Positions 51,421 through 59,836 of a stretch of 64,000 bases of DNA are shown piece after piece. Both the position numbers and the translations under genes were made by a program. The stretch comes from Sinomonas susongensis (GTDB taxonomy: Bacteria; Actinomycetota; Actinomycetes; Actinomycetales; Micrococcaceae): the NCBI RefSeq assembly GCF_005877005.1, contig NZ_SSNH01000007.1, positions 186,001 through 250,000 on the forward strand, in the 5' to 3' direction. The first letter of the stretch is position 1, and each line of letters begins with the position of its first letter. Under the pieces are notes generated by a model. That model worked only from the letters and a program-made list of their open reading frames with translations. It had not been told where the DNA came from and ran no database searches.

Positions 51421-52841
51421 TGGCCACCCCGCGCGAGGGCCTTGGTGTCTCCGCGACTATCGCCGAGTACGCCGCGAGCATGACGGCGGAGGGCGTCCCG
51501 CGGGCGGCCATAAGGTCGGCGTCGCTCTCCCTCATGGATCACCTCGGGGCATCGCTTGCCGCGACGACGCTCGGCGAGGGCTGCGAGGCCTTCGTCGGAC
51601 TCGCGGCGGACGAGGCGGGGACCGGCCATAGCACCCTCCTCGCGAGTGGTCTAAGAGTGCCGGCTGCCGCGGCGGCGTTGGCAAACGGGGCGCTTTCGCA
51701 CGCGCTCGATTTCGAGGACTCTGTCGACGGGCTTCCGGTTCATCCGAACGCTCAGGTCATCCCCGCCGTCCTCGCCCTGGCCGAAGATCGGGACGCCTCG
51801 GGGGAGAGGCTGCTGACCGCCATCGCCGTCGGCTGCGATCTGACAGCGCGCGTCGCGGCCGCGGGTGGCGACCTTATGGCGCGGCGCGGCTGGTACCCGC
51901 CACCGCTCGCAGGAGCCATTGGGGCGACGGTCGCGTGCGCGAACCTCGTAGGTCTCTCGCCGGCCCAGACGCTCGATGCGCTCTCCCTCGTCCAGCTCCA
52001 GGTGAGCGCTCCGGGTGAGATCAAGCACGCACCAGAATCGACGCTCCGCGGCGTGCGCGACGCCTTCGCAGCCCACGCGGCTGTGCGATCAGTCGCCCTC
52101 GCCGAGCGAGGGGTCCGCGGCTTCGACGAACCGCTCGAGGGCCGGGCCGGATTCTTCACGGCTTACGCCGGTGAAAGCTGGGACGACGAGGAGCTGCTCC
52201 GCGGGCTCGGGCGGGCCTTCCGCGGAACCGAGGTCAGCTACAAGCCGTGGCCGAGCTGCCGCGGAACCCACGCCTTCCTCGACGCGTGCGTCGAACTGCA
52301 CGGGACCGTCGCCGTCCAGGACATCGAGGCCGTCGAGCTGCTCGGGGCACCAGTGAACACGATGCTCGCCGAACCCCGCTCCAGCAAGATCGCGCCGAAG
52401 ACCGCGATCGACGCCAAGTTCAGCCTTCCCTTCACCACGGCGACGGCGCTAATCGACGGCACCATCACCCTCGCCTCGTTCGCACGCGAGGCGTTGGCGA
52501 GGCCGGACGTGCTCTCCCTAGCAGAGCGCGTGACCTTTGTGCCCGACCCGTCGTTCGACGTTCCCGAGCGCATGACGGCGGGGCGTACCACGGTGCGATT
52601 GACCGGCGGCCGCACGATCGTCGTCGACACCCCCTACCCGCCGGGAAATCCAGCGGCACCGTTGGGTCTCGACACCCTGCGCCGGAAGTTCGTCGACTGC
52701 GCCACCCACGCCAGGACCACGCTCGCCGATCCTCACGCCTTCGCCGATAGCCTTCTGGCCATCGCCTCAGCTCCGAGCGTGCGTCAGGTCATGGCCAGCC
52801 AGTTTCCCGCCCCCCAGCCAGCCGACGCCGTCGTCGGCTAG
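51420..52841 (+). CDS. MmgE/PrpD family protein
   Basis: 473 residues. The family includes 2-methylcitrate dehydratase, cis-aconitate decarboxylase and iminodisuccinate epimerase. All-helical N-terminal domain with LMDHLGASLAATTLGEGCEAF, NGALSHALDFEDSVDGLPVHPNAQVIPAVLAL and a GCDLTARVA segment; C-terminal alpha/beta domain with YKPWPSCRGTHAFLDACVEL and APKTAIDAKFSLPFTTATAL. No prpB/prpC genes are nearby, so it is not the methylcitrate enzyme in context; it probably hydrates, dehydrates or isomerises a carboxylate from the cluster substrate. Confidence 0.85.
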   Translation: MATPREGLGVSATIAEYAASMTAEGVPRAAIRSASLSLMDHLGASLAATTLGEGCEAFVGLAADEAGTGHSTLLASGLRVPAAAAALANGALSHALDFEDSVDGLPVHPNAQVIPAVLALAEDRDASGERLLTAIAVGCDLTARVAAAGGDLMARRGWYPPPLAGAIGATVACANLVGLSPAQTLDALSLVQLQVSAPGEIKHAPESTLRGVRDAFAAHAAVRSVALAERGVRGFDEPLEGRAGFFTAYAGESWDDEELLRGLGRAFRGTEVSYKPWPSCRGTHAFLDACVELHGTVAVQDIEAVELLGAPVNTMLAEPRSSKIAPKTAIDAKFSLPFTTATALIDGTITLASFAREALARPDVLSLAERVTFVPDPSFDVPERMTAGRTTVRLTGGRTIVVDTPYPPGNPAAPLGLDTLRRKFVDCATHARTTLADPHAFADSLLAIASAPSVRQVMASQFPAPQPADAVVG

Positions 52842-52866
52842 GCCGCACACCATCAGGAGCCCTCCC

Positions 52867-53994
52867 ATGCCCGTTGAAATCTCATTCGTCGGCGACCTCA
52901 TGCTCTCCGCCCCCGATCCGGCGCGCTTCTTCGCCGATTCCCGCCACCTCTTCCTCGGCACGGATGTCGCGATCGGGCACCTCGAATGGCCTCACACGGA
53001 CCGGGGCCAGGTATGCGTCGTGGATATTCCGGCCGCCGCCAACCCGCCCGACTACCTCACCGCCCTCTCCGAGAGCGGATTCCATGCGGTCACGATGGCC
53101 GGCAACCACATGTTCGACCAGGGGCCTTTCGGGATCTCAGACGCTCTCGAGAAGCTTGACGAGCTGGGTATCGCGCACGCCGGTGCGGGAATGGCCATCG
53201 CCGAAGCCCGACGGCCCGCCGTCCTCGAGGCTGGCGGCCTGCGGATCGGCGTGCTGAGCTACAACGCGGTCGGCCCGCGGGAGTCTTGGGCGACACCGGT
53301 AAAGGCCGGAGTTGCCCCCGTCCGCATCGTCAACCATTACGAGCTCGACATCGCATCGCCGGGCAGCGCCCCCGCGGAGTTCACGAGCGTGGACCAGGAG
53401 TCGGAGGAGGCGTTCCGTGCGGACATCGCGGCCCTCCGTGACGAGGTCGACGTCGTGTGCGTCTCGCTCCACAAGGGCATGGGCTTCGTGCGCGCGAAGC
53501 TCGCCCAGTATGAGCGGCCGCTCGCGCACGCGGTCGTGGACGCCGGAGCAGACGTTGTCATCGGCCACCATGCCCACATCCTGCGCGGCGTCGAGGTCTA
53601 CCGGGGGAAGCCGATCTTCCATGGGATCAACCACTTCGTCGCCGGCTACACCGAGGAGACCAATCCGCTCGGTTCCCACGGAAAGCGGCCGCGCCCCAAG
53701 AACGCCCCAAGCCTCGACTTCTTCACGCCTGACCCGGGGACTGCGCCCTTCCCTTTTCCGCGCGAATCGCGGCACACGATGGTGGCCAGGATTGTGGTGG
53801 ACCACGAGGGCGTAGTGGAGGCCGGCTTCGTGCCGTGCTGGATCGAATCCGACGCCCGGCCCGTACCGCATGTCGGTGACGCTCAGGCAGCGGAGACGAT
53901 TGACTACGTCCGCTCAATTACAAAGGAGGCCGGCCTCGAGGCAAGCATCCTCGAGGGGCCGAAGGGCGCCGTCTTCCTTCAGCGCCTGTCCTAG
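52867..53994 (+). CDS. CapA-family metallophosphoesterase-like protein (module B paralogue)
   Basis: 375 residues, no signal peptide. Same motif order as the protein at 35951-37093: FVGDLMLSAP, TMAGNHMFDQG, VLSYNAVGPRESWA, VSLHKGMGFV and GHHAHILRGVEVYRGKPIFHGI. AGGAG precedes the ATG. Third gene after the P450 and MmgE/PrpD. As in module A, its partners are an importer and alpha/beta-hydrolase-domain proteins rather than capsule genes, so both copies probably act on the same class of intermediate. Confidence 0.8.
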   Translation: MPVEISFVGDLMLSAPDPARFFADSRHLFLGTDVAIGHLEWPHTDRGQVCVVDIPAAANPPDYLTALSESGFHAVTMAGNHMFDQGPFGISDALEKLDELGIAHAGAGMAIAEARRPAVLEAGGLRIGVLSYNAVGPRESWATPVKAGVAPVRIVNHYELDIASPGSAPAEFTSVDQESEEAFRADIAALRDEVDVVCVSLHKGMGFVRAKLAQYERPLAHAVVDAGADVVIGHHAHILRGVEVYRGKPIFHGINHFVAGYTEETNPLGSHGKRPRPKNAPSLDFFTPDPGTAPFPFPRESRHTMVARIVVDHEGVVEAGFVPCWIESDARPVPHVGDAQAAETIDYVRSITKEAGLEASILEGPKGAVFLQRLS

Positions 53995-54026
53995 TGTTTC
54001 CAGTTCGTCCCAGCGCCACATTCCTA

Positions 54027-54043
54027 TATCAGGAGTCTTGACA
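54027..54043. promoter_or_regulatory. MarR-type operator box 2
   Basis: TATCAGGAGTCTTGACA, 13 of 17 identical to box 1. Its right end forms the -35 hexamer TTGACA, so binding would exclude RNA polymerase. Confidence 0.55.
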
Positions 54044-54066
54044 TACAAAACGGTCGGCTCTAACCT
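54038..54066 (+). promoter_or_regulatory. Promoter of the module B importer operon
   Basis: TTGACA (54038-54043), exactly 17 bp, TAACCT (54061-54066). Predicted start near 54073, giving a leader of about 150 nt before the permease ATG. It is flanked by operator boxes 2 and 3. Confidence 0.6.
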
Positions 54067-54068
54067 TA

Positions 54069-54085
54069 TATAAGGAAGCCTGACA
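54069..54085. promoter_or_regulatory. MarR-type operator box 3
   Basis: TATAAGGAAGCCTGACA, 16 of 17 identical to box 1, starting 2 bp after the -10 and 42 bp (four helical turns) from box 2. Confidence 0.6.
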
Positions 54086-54222
54086 TCCAAATGCTTCTGA
54101 TTCTTCGAGTGCTCGGCGAAATGCCCACAGAAATTCGCACACTCGTGGAGACGCAAATCTCGAACGGATGCGGTGCCCCACCGCTCCAAAAGTTTCTCTA
54201 GGAACGTCAAAGGGGAGGTTCC

Positions 54223-55167
54223 ATGACGGGGAAGATCATCCTCAAGCGCGTTGCGTTCGGGATTCCGCTTCTCTTCGTTGTCTCGATCATCACGTTCGTC
54301 CTCGTCGCCCTCTCTCCAGGGGACGCGGCCAGGGTCCTCGCCGGGCCGGATGCGACCCAAGCCGACTACGAGTCGCTGCGCCAGCAGCTCGGCCTCAACG
54401 ATCCGCTCCCGGTCCAGTACTGGCATTGGCTCGTGGGTGCGATGCACGGCAATCTCGGCCACTCGATCGTGAACGGCTCCGACGTCGCGCAGTCACTCAA
54501 CGAGCGCCTCGGCGTCACGCTCTCCCTGGTCATCCTCGCCACCATCATCTCGGGTGTCATCGGGATCCTCGTGGGGAGTGTGAGCGCCCACCGGGGCGGC
54601 ATGCTCGGGAAGATCGTCGACGTCGGCGCCATCGCCGGGTTCGCGCTTCCGCACTTCTGGATCGGGCTCATCCTCGTAACCCTCCTGGCGGTCCAGCTGC
54701 GACTCTTCCCAGCGCTCGGCTACGTCAACCTCTCCAGCAGCCCAGAACTCTGGCTGAGATCCGTGTCCCTGCCGGTCCTGACCCTCGTCATAGGTGGCGT
54801 GGCCGGCATCGCCAAACAGACCCGGGACGCGATGCTCAACGGTCTGGGCGCTGAATACACCGTCGCGCATCGTGCCGACGGCGTGCCCGAGCGCTCCGTC
54901 GTCTACCGTCACGTCCTTAGGAATTCCGCCTCGCCCATCCTGGCCGTCGTGGGACTCCACTTCGTCGGAACGCTCAGCGGAACGGTCCTCGTGGAACAGA
55001 TCTTCGGCCTTCCGGGCCTCGGCAGTCTGGCGGTCAGCGCCACGAATCAGCACGACATCCCCGTCATCCAGGGAATCGCCCTCTACTTCGGCATCCTGGT
55101 GGTCCTCGTCAACCTCGTTCTCGACCTGGTCTACCGGCGCCTCAATCCGAAGGTCGACGTCTCATGA
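54223..55167 (+). CDS. ABC transporter permease (OppB/DppB-like), module B
   Basis: 314 residues with six hydrophobic segments; LKRVAFGIPLLFVVSIITFV, PGDAARVLAG, HGNLGHSIVNG and the EAA loop YTVAHRADGVPERSVVYRHVLRNS. Ends LNPKVDVS. GGGAGG before the ATG. First gene of the second importer operon; overlaps the fused permease-ATPase by 4 bases. Paralogue of the permease at 41476-42417. Confidence 0.92.
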   Translation: MTGKIILKRVAFGIPLLFVVSIITFVLVALSPGDAARVLAGPDATQADYESLRQQLGLNDPLPVQYWHWLVGAMHGNLGHSIVNGSDVAQSLNERLGVTLSLVILATIISGVIGILVGSVSAHRGGMLGKIVDVGAIAGFALPHFWIGLILVTLLAVQLRLFPALGYVNLSSSPELWLRSVSLPVLTLVIGGVAGIAKQTRDAMLNGLGAEYTVAHRADGVPERSVVYRHVLRNSASPILAVVGLHFVGTLSGTVLVEQIFGLPGLGSLAVSATNQHDIPVIQGIALYFGILVVLVNLVLDLVYRRLNPKVDVS

Positions 55168-57152
55168 TCCAGACCGAAACCGTCCCTCCGCTCTCAGCAC
55201 GCCGGGCGGCTGCCCCGCCGGCGCTTCGCCGCCCGGGCCTCCTCGGCCGTCTGCTGGGCAAGCCGACGGCGCTGATCTCCGGCATCTTCCTGCTTGCGGT
55301 CGCCGTCGCGTGCGTCGCGGCCCCTTGGGTCGCTCCCTACTCCTCCGACGCCACCGACTTCTCCGCGACGTCAGCCGGCCCCTCCGCGGCGCACCTCCTC
55401 GGCACCGACAACCTTGGCCGCGACGTCTTGAGCAGGCTCCTCTTCGGGGGTGTCCACACGCTCTCCTCCTCTGCCCTCGCGGTGGTAGTCGCGCTCGTGC
55501 TTGGCCTCCCGGTCGGAATGGCCGCCGGCTACCTCGGCGGAGCCTGGGACCGAGTCATAGGCTGGATCAGCGACGGGATCATGGCGCTTCCCGCCACGAT
55601 CTTCCTGCTGGCCGTGCTGGCGGTGTTCCCGCACAACCTATACGCCGCGATGCTCGCTTTTGGCATCCTTGTTGCACCAGGTCTCGCCAAGGTCGTCCGC
55701 TCGGTCGTCCTCGGCGTCCGGCAGGAGCAGTACATCGACGTCGCGAAGGTCAGCGGCATCGGCGATCTCGGCATCATGCGGCGGCACATCGTCTCCAAGC
55801 TCGGGGGCGCGGTCGTCGTCCAGCTGACGCTCGTGATGGGCGTCTCGATCCTGGTCGAGAGCGGCCTCGACTTCCTCGGCCTCGGCCCGCAGCCGCCCAC
55901 ACCCACTTGGGGAACGATGGTCTCCGACGCGTCCCAGGCCATCCACACCCAGCCGTGGCTCCTGATCCCCACGGGCGGGACCATCGCCGTCGTCGTCCTC
56001 GCCCTGTGGTTCTTCGGCGACTCGCTGCGCGACGCCGTCATGGAACGCTGGATGGCACCCACTCATCGGAGGCGCGCTACGGCGAGACTGTCCCGTACGA
56101 CGCCGCAGCTCACCGCGCCCGGTCGGCGTCGCCTCCATGCCGGGGACGCCCGTGGGACGGTCCGGCGCGACGCGGAGGCCGTGTTCGACGTCCAAGAGGT
56201 CACCGTCGCGTTCGAGCGCGACGGTGTGATCCAGCCAGTCGTCGAGGAGGTCTCGTTCTCGGTCCGCCCGGGCGAGACGGTCGCCCTGCTCGGCGAATCC
56301 GGCTGCGGGAAGAGCGTGACGGCCCGGGCCGCGTTCGGGCTGCTCCCCGCCGGGCTCGACGTCCAGCACGGGCGCCTCCGGTACGACGGAACCGACTACG
56401 ACCTCCAGTCCGATACCTCGCGCCTGCCTCGCGGATCCGGGATCTCGGTGATCTTCCAAGAGCCGGTGGCCGCACTCGACCCCACGCTGACAGTCGGCCG
56501 GATCCTCGTCGATTCGGTGCGACGCCACCGTGGCGCGGGGCGCGCAGAGGCGCGGGAGATCGCCCTCGGCCTCCTTGACGACGTCGGCATCCACGACCCG
56601 GATCAGGTCCTAGGCCGATACGCCCACGAACTCTCCGGCGGGATGGCCCAGAGGGTGTGCATCGCGAGAGCCCTAGCGGGGCAACCCAAGGTCCTCATCG
56701 CGGACGAGCCCACGACCGCCCTCGACGTCACGGTCCAAGCAGGCGTGCTCGAACTCATCCGTGAGCGGCAGGCCGAGACCGGCCTCGCGGTCATGCTCGT
56801 CACGCACGACTGGGGCGTGGTGGCAGACATAGCCACGCAATGCGTGGTCATGTACGCAGGACAGGTCGTCGAGTCGGCGACCGTGGAGGAGCTCTTCACG
56901 TCACCGCGGCATCCGTACACGCGCGGCCTCCTGGCCGCCAATCCGGCCGGGGGCCACCCGGGGGAGAGGCTCACGGCTCTGCCCGGCCGCGTTCCCGCCC
57001 CCAGCGAGTGGCCGCCGGGATGCCGCTTCCAAGCCCGGTGCCCGTTCGCCACCGAGGAGTGCGCGGCTGCGGCGATCCCGCTCGAAGCGGACAACGGCGG
57101 CCGCCGGGTGCGCTGCATCCGTTGGAAGGAGACAGTCGATGTCGCCAGTTGA
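55164..57152 (+). CDS. Fused ABC permease (OppC-like) and ATP-binding protein (OppD-like), module B
   Basis: 662 residues. The permease half (~1-300) has [22 protein letters not shown] and the EAA loop YIDVAKVSGIGDLGIMRRHIVSK. The linker around 300-330 is basic. The ATPase half has GESGCGKSVTAR (Walker A with Cys and Ser), [38 protein letters not shown] and the C-terminal CRFQARCPFATEEC region. Same fusion as in module A. Overlaps the following ATPase gene by 14 bases. Confidence 0.9.
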   Translation: MIQTETVPPLSARRAAAPPALRRPGLLGRLLGKPTALISGIFLLAVAVACVAAPWVAPYSSDATDFSATSAGPSAAHLLGTDNLGRDVLSRLLFGGVHTLSSSALAVVVALVLGLPVGMAAGYLGGAWDRVIGWISDGIMALPATIFLLAVLAVFPHNLYAAMLAFGILVAPGLAKVVRSVVLGVRQEQYIDVAKVSGIGDLGIMRRHIVSKLGGAVVVQLTLVMGVSILVESGLDFLGLGPQPPTPTWGTMVSDASQAIHTQPWLLIPTGGTIAVVVLALWFFGDSLRDAVMERWMAPTHRRRATARLSRTTPQLTAPGRRRLHAGDARGTVRRDAEAVFDVQEVTVAFERDGVIQPVVEEVSFSVRPGETVALLGESGCGKSVTARAAFGLLPAGLDVQHGRLRYDGTDYDLQSDTSRLPRGSGISVIFQEPVAALDPTLTVGRILVDSVRRHRGAGRAEAREIALGLLDDVGIHDPDQVLGRYAHELSGGMAQRVCIARALAGQPKVLIADEPTTALDVTVQAGVLELIRERQAETGLAVMLVTHDWGVVADIATQCVVMYAGQVVESATVEELFTSPRHPYTRGLLAANPAGGHPGERLTALPGRVPAPSEWPPGCRFQARCPFATEECAAAAIPLEADNGGRRVRCIRWKETVDVAS

Positions 57153-58245
57153 ATCCGCTTCTGCAGAAGAAGTGACGAGTTCGCCCCTCGTGCTCGAGAT
57201 GGCTGGGGTGTCGATCGACTACGAGCGCCGGCGCCTGCGTACGAGGGCAGTCCACGACGTGACGCTTTCCGTCGCCCACGGCGAGATGGTGGGCCTTGTG
57301 GGGGAGTCGGGCTCCGGCAAGACCTCGATTGCGATGTCTGCGCTGGGCCTCGTTCCCATCGCTGAGGGCAGCATTCGAGTCAATGGTCGATCCATCGATT
57401 ACCGCCGGCGCCGGAGCATCCTCGAGGCGGGAGCCCAGGCGGTGTTCCAGAGCCCGTACAGCTCACTCGATCCGGCGCAGCCGGTCAAGGCGATCCTCTC
57501 GGAGCCCATCTTCCACGAGCGGCTTTCGCGCGCCGCGGTGGTCGAACGCGTGCGGTCCGCGCTCGAGGATGTCGGGCTCGATCCGGCAGCGATGGAGCGC
57601 TACCCGCGAGAGTTCTCGGGAGGCCAACGTCAGCGCATCTCGATAGCCCGCGCAATGATGGCGCAGCCCTCGCTCCTTATCTGCGACGAGCCGACGAGCG
57701 CGCTGGATCTGTCTGTCCAAGCACAGGTGGCGAACCTCCTCCTGGACCTTCAGGAGAGGCACCGCACAAGCTATCTCATCATCGGGCACGACCTCCCGCT
57801 CATGAACCACCTCACGTCTCGGCTGTACGTCATGTATCGCGGCCACATCGTGGAGGAGGGGCCCACTGCGCTCGTCTATGGATCGCCTGCGCATCCGTAC
57901 ACCCGCGCGCTCGTCCTGGCAGCCCCGGTCCCGGACCCCTTGAAGCAGCGGGAGAGGCGAGCTCTCGCGAAGGCGACCGTGGGTAGGACCCCGGCCGCGG
58001 AGGGCGGCTGCGCATTCGCTCCCCGATGCCCCTTCTCGACGGAGCTCTGTATCAGGGAGACACCCCAACTCCGGCGCGTGGGAGAGGTGTCCGTGGCTTG
58101 TCATCACGACGAGGCGCTGGGCACCACCGCAGCAACGACCACTCGAACTGGCACGGCGCAGCCCGCGCTGAGTCCAACCATCACCATCGCTCCGGCCGAT
58201 CAGGCGGGATCAGAAACAGGAAGAGGAACCCATGCGAGTCTCTGA
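57139..58245 (+). CDS. Oligopeptide/dipeptide-type ABC transporter ATP-binding protein (OppF/DppF-like), module B
   Basis: 368 residues. GESGSGKTS Walker A, FQSPYSSLDPAQ Q-loop, [45 protein letters not shown] and a Cys region (CAFAPRCPFSTELC) that the module A counterpart lacks. A ~40-residue Thr/Ala-rich tail ends the protein. Its end overlaps the lipoprotein gene by 14 bases, so all importer parts are tightly coupled. Confidence 0.9.
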   Translation: MSPVESASAEEVTSSPLVLEMAGVSIDYERRRLRTRAVHDVTLSVAHGEMVGLVGESGSGKTSIAMSALGLVPIAEGSIRVNGRSIDYRRRRSILEAGAQAVFQSPYSSLDPAQPVKAILSEPIFHERLSRAAVVERVRSALEDVGLDPAAMERYPREFSGGQRQRISIARAMMAQPSLLICDEPTSALDLSVQAQVANLLLDLQERHRTSYLIIGHDLPLMNHLTSRLYVMYRGHIVEEGPTALVYGSPAHPYTRALVLAAPVPDPLKQRERRALAKATVGRTPAAEGGCAFAPRCPFSTELCIRETPQLRRVGEVSVACHHDEALGTTAATTTRTGTAQPALSPTITIAPADQAGSETGRGTHASL

Positions 58246-59836
58246 TCGCAAGAGCCTCGGCTCGCCGAAGGGCCGCGGCATCGCCGCCGCGGCGGGTGTA
58301 GCCGCTTTGGCGATGGCACTGGGCGGGTGCTCCGGGGGCAGCACGTCATCGACGTCGGCCTCCACTTCAGGGGGCACCTTGACGGTGCAGTTCTCCGGCC
58401 CCCCAATCGCGGGCCTGGACCCGACGAAGGCAGCCGGCGGGCAGTCGATGATCTACAGCACCCTCGCCTACGACTCGCTCACCTTCCTCGAACCAGACGG
58501 CACCCTCGCTCCGGACCTTGCGACGTCGTGGAAGTGGCTCGACTCCACCAACACGACGCTCCAGCTCACGATCCGGGACGGGGTCAAATTCAGCGACGGC
58601 AACGCGATGACAGCTGACGATGTTGCTCAGTGGCTTGTTCACTTCCGCGACGGCAAGTCGACGCTCAGCCCCAATCTCGCAGGAATGGCATCGGCGACAG
58701 CGACCGACGCCCACACGGTCGTCATCAAGATGTCCTCCCCAAACCCGGACCTGCCGATCGCCCTGAGCCAGGAGTACGGCGCCGGCTTGGTGGCTAACCC
58801 CACAGCCCTGATTACGCCCAAGTCTCTCGACCTCGCAACCAATGGGACCGGACCGTACAAGCTCGATCCGAGCCAGACTGTCTCGGGCGACCACTACACC
58901 TACGTCAAGAATCCCAACTACTGGAACCAGTCGGCTGTCCACTACAGCTCAGTCGTGGTAAAGGTCGCCTCCGACGCCAACTCGGTCGTCTCAGCCATTT
59001 CGGCCGGCCAGATGAACGTCGCTGTCGGGCGACCTGACACGGCGAAGACAGTCCAAGGGGCTGGGGCGACCGTTGCATCGGCGCCTGGCAGCGTCACCGC
59101 CCTCTATCTGCTCGACCGCAACGGCAAGCTCGTTCCCGCGCTCGCGAGCCAGCAGGTCCGGCAGGCGATCAACTATGCGATCGACCGTACCGGGATCACC
59201 AAGGCGCTCAATCCCGCGGGCTACGCGGATCCGACGTCCCAGATGGGGATCCCGCTCCAGAACGGGTTCCAGTCCTCGCTCGACTCGTACTACGGCTACG
59301 AGGTCTCCAAGGCCAAGGACCTCCTCTCTCAGGCAGGCTACGCGAACGGTTTCTCCTTCACCGCGATGTGCTCGACGATCCTCGGCACCTGCCCCTTGGC
59401 CCAGGCGGTTGCAAGTTCGCTCGCCAAGGTCGGCATCACCATGAAGATCGACCAGGAGAGCGAGATCTCCTCGTTCAATCAGAAGTACGCGACCGGGGCG
59501 GTGCCGGCGGTCTTCTTCACGAGCGGCTCGCCTGCTTACATGGCGGCGCACTCCCTCGTGGGGACCGGAGTCCTGGCCAACCCTTTCAATACGACGGACC
59601 CGACCATCGCTGCGGATTACAAGAAGGTGGCAACTACAACCGGCCAGCAGCAGGCTGACGCGGCCGCCACTTTCCAGAAGGACCTTGCGAACCTCGCCTG
59701 GTTCGCTCCCGTCTACCGCCGCTACTCGCTCATCTATGCGGACGGGGTCTCGAACGTGAAGCTCCAGCCCGCCAACCCGAGCTACTACTCCGTTGTCGAT
59801 CCCAACGGGACCAACTCGTGGAAGCCCGGTTCGTGA
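58232..59836 (+). CDS. Solute-binding lipoprotein of the module B ABC importer (SBP_bac_5 family)
   Basis: 534 residues. Signal peptide with Arg/Lys n-region and lipobox LGGC (Cys33). Ser/Thr-rich linker, then the SBP_bac_5 fold with AYDSLTFLEPDGTLAPDLATSWK, LQLTIRDGVKFSDGNAMTADDVA and YYGYEVSKAKDLLSQAGYANGF. Paralogue of the lipoprotein at 42493-44082 but clearly diverged. Its stop overlaps the GTG of the carboxylesterase (GTGA). Confidence 0.92.
   Translation: MRVSDRKSLGSPKGRGIAAAAGVAALAMALGGCSGGSTSSTSASTSGGTLTVQFSGPPIAGLDPTKAAGGQSMIYSTLAYDSLTFLEPDGTLAPDLATSWKWLDSTNTTLQLTIRDGVKFSDGNAMTADDVAQWLVHFRDGKSTLSPNLAGMASATATDAHTVVIKMSSPNPDLPIALSQEYGAGLVANPTALITPKSLDLATNGTGPYKLDPSQTVSGDHYTYVKNPNYWNQSAVHYSSVVVKVASDANSVVSAISAGQMNVAVGRPDTAKTVQGAGATVASAPGSVTALYLLDRNGKLVPALASQQVRQAINYAIDRTGITKALNPAGYADPTSQMGIPLQNGFQSSLDSYYGYEVSKAKDLLSQAGYANGFSFTAMCSTILGTCPLAQAVASSLAKVGITMKIDQESEISSFNQKYATGAVPAVFFTSGSPAYMAAHSLVGTGVLANPFNTTDPTIAADYKKVATTTGQQQADAAATFQKDLANLAWFAPVYRRYSLIYADGVSNVKLQPANPSYYSVVDPNGTNSWKPGS

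Noticed and set aside
53995-54222. Small coding region starting near 53870 and extending to 54073
   Set aside because: Overlaps the CapA-like gene in another frame and then runs through the promoter and operator boxes; no ribosome-binding site or motif.
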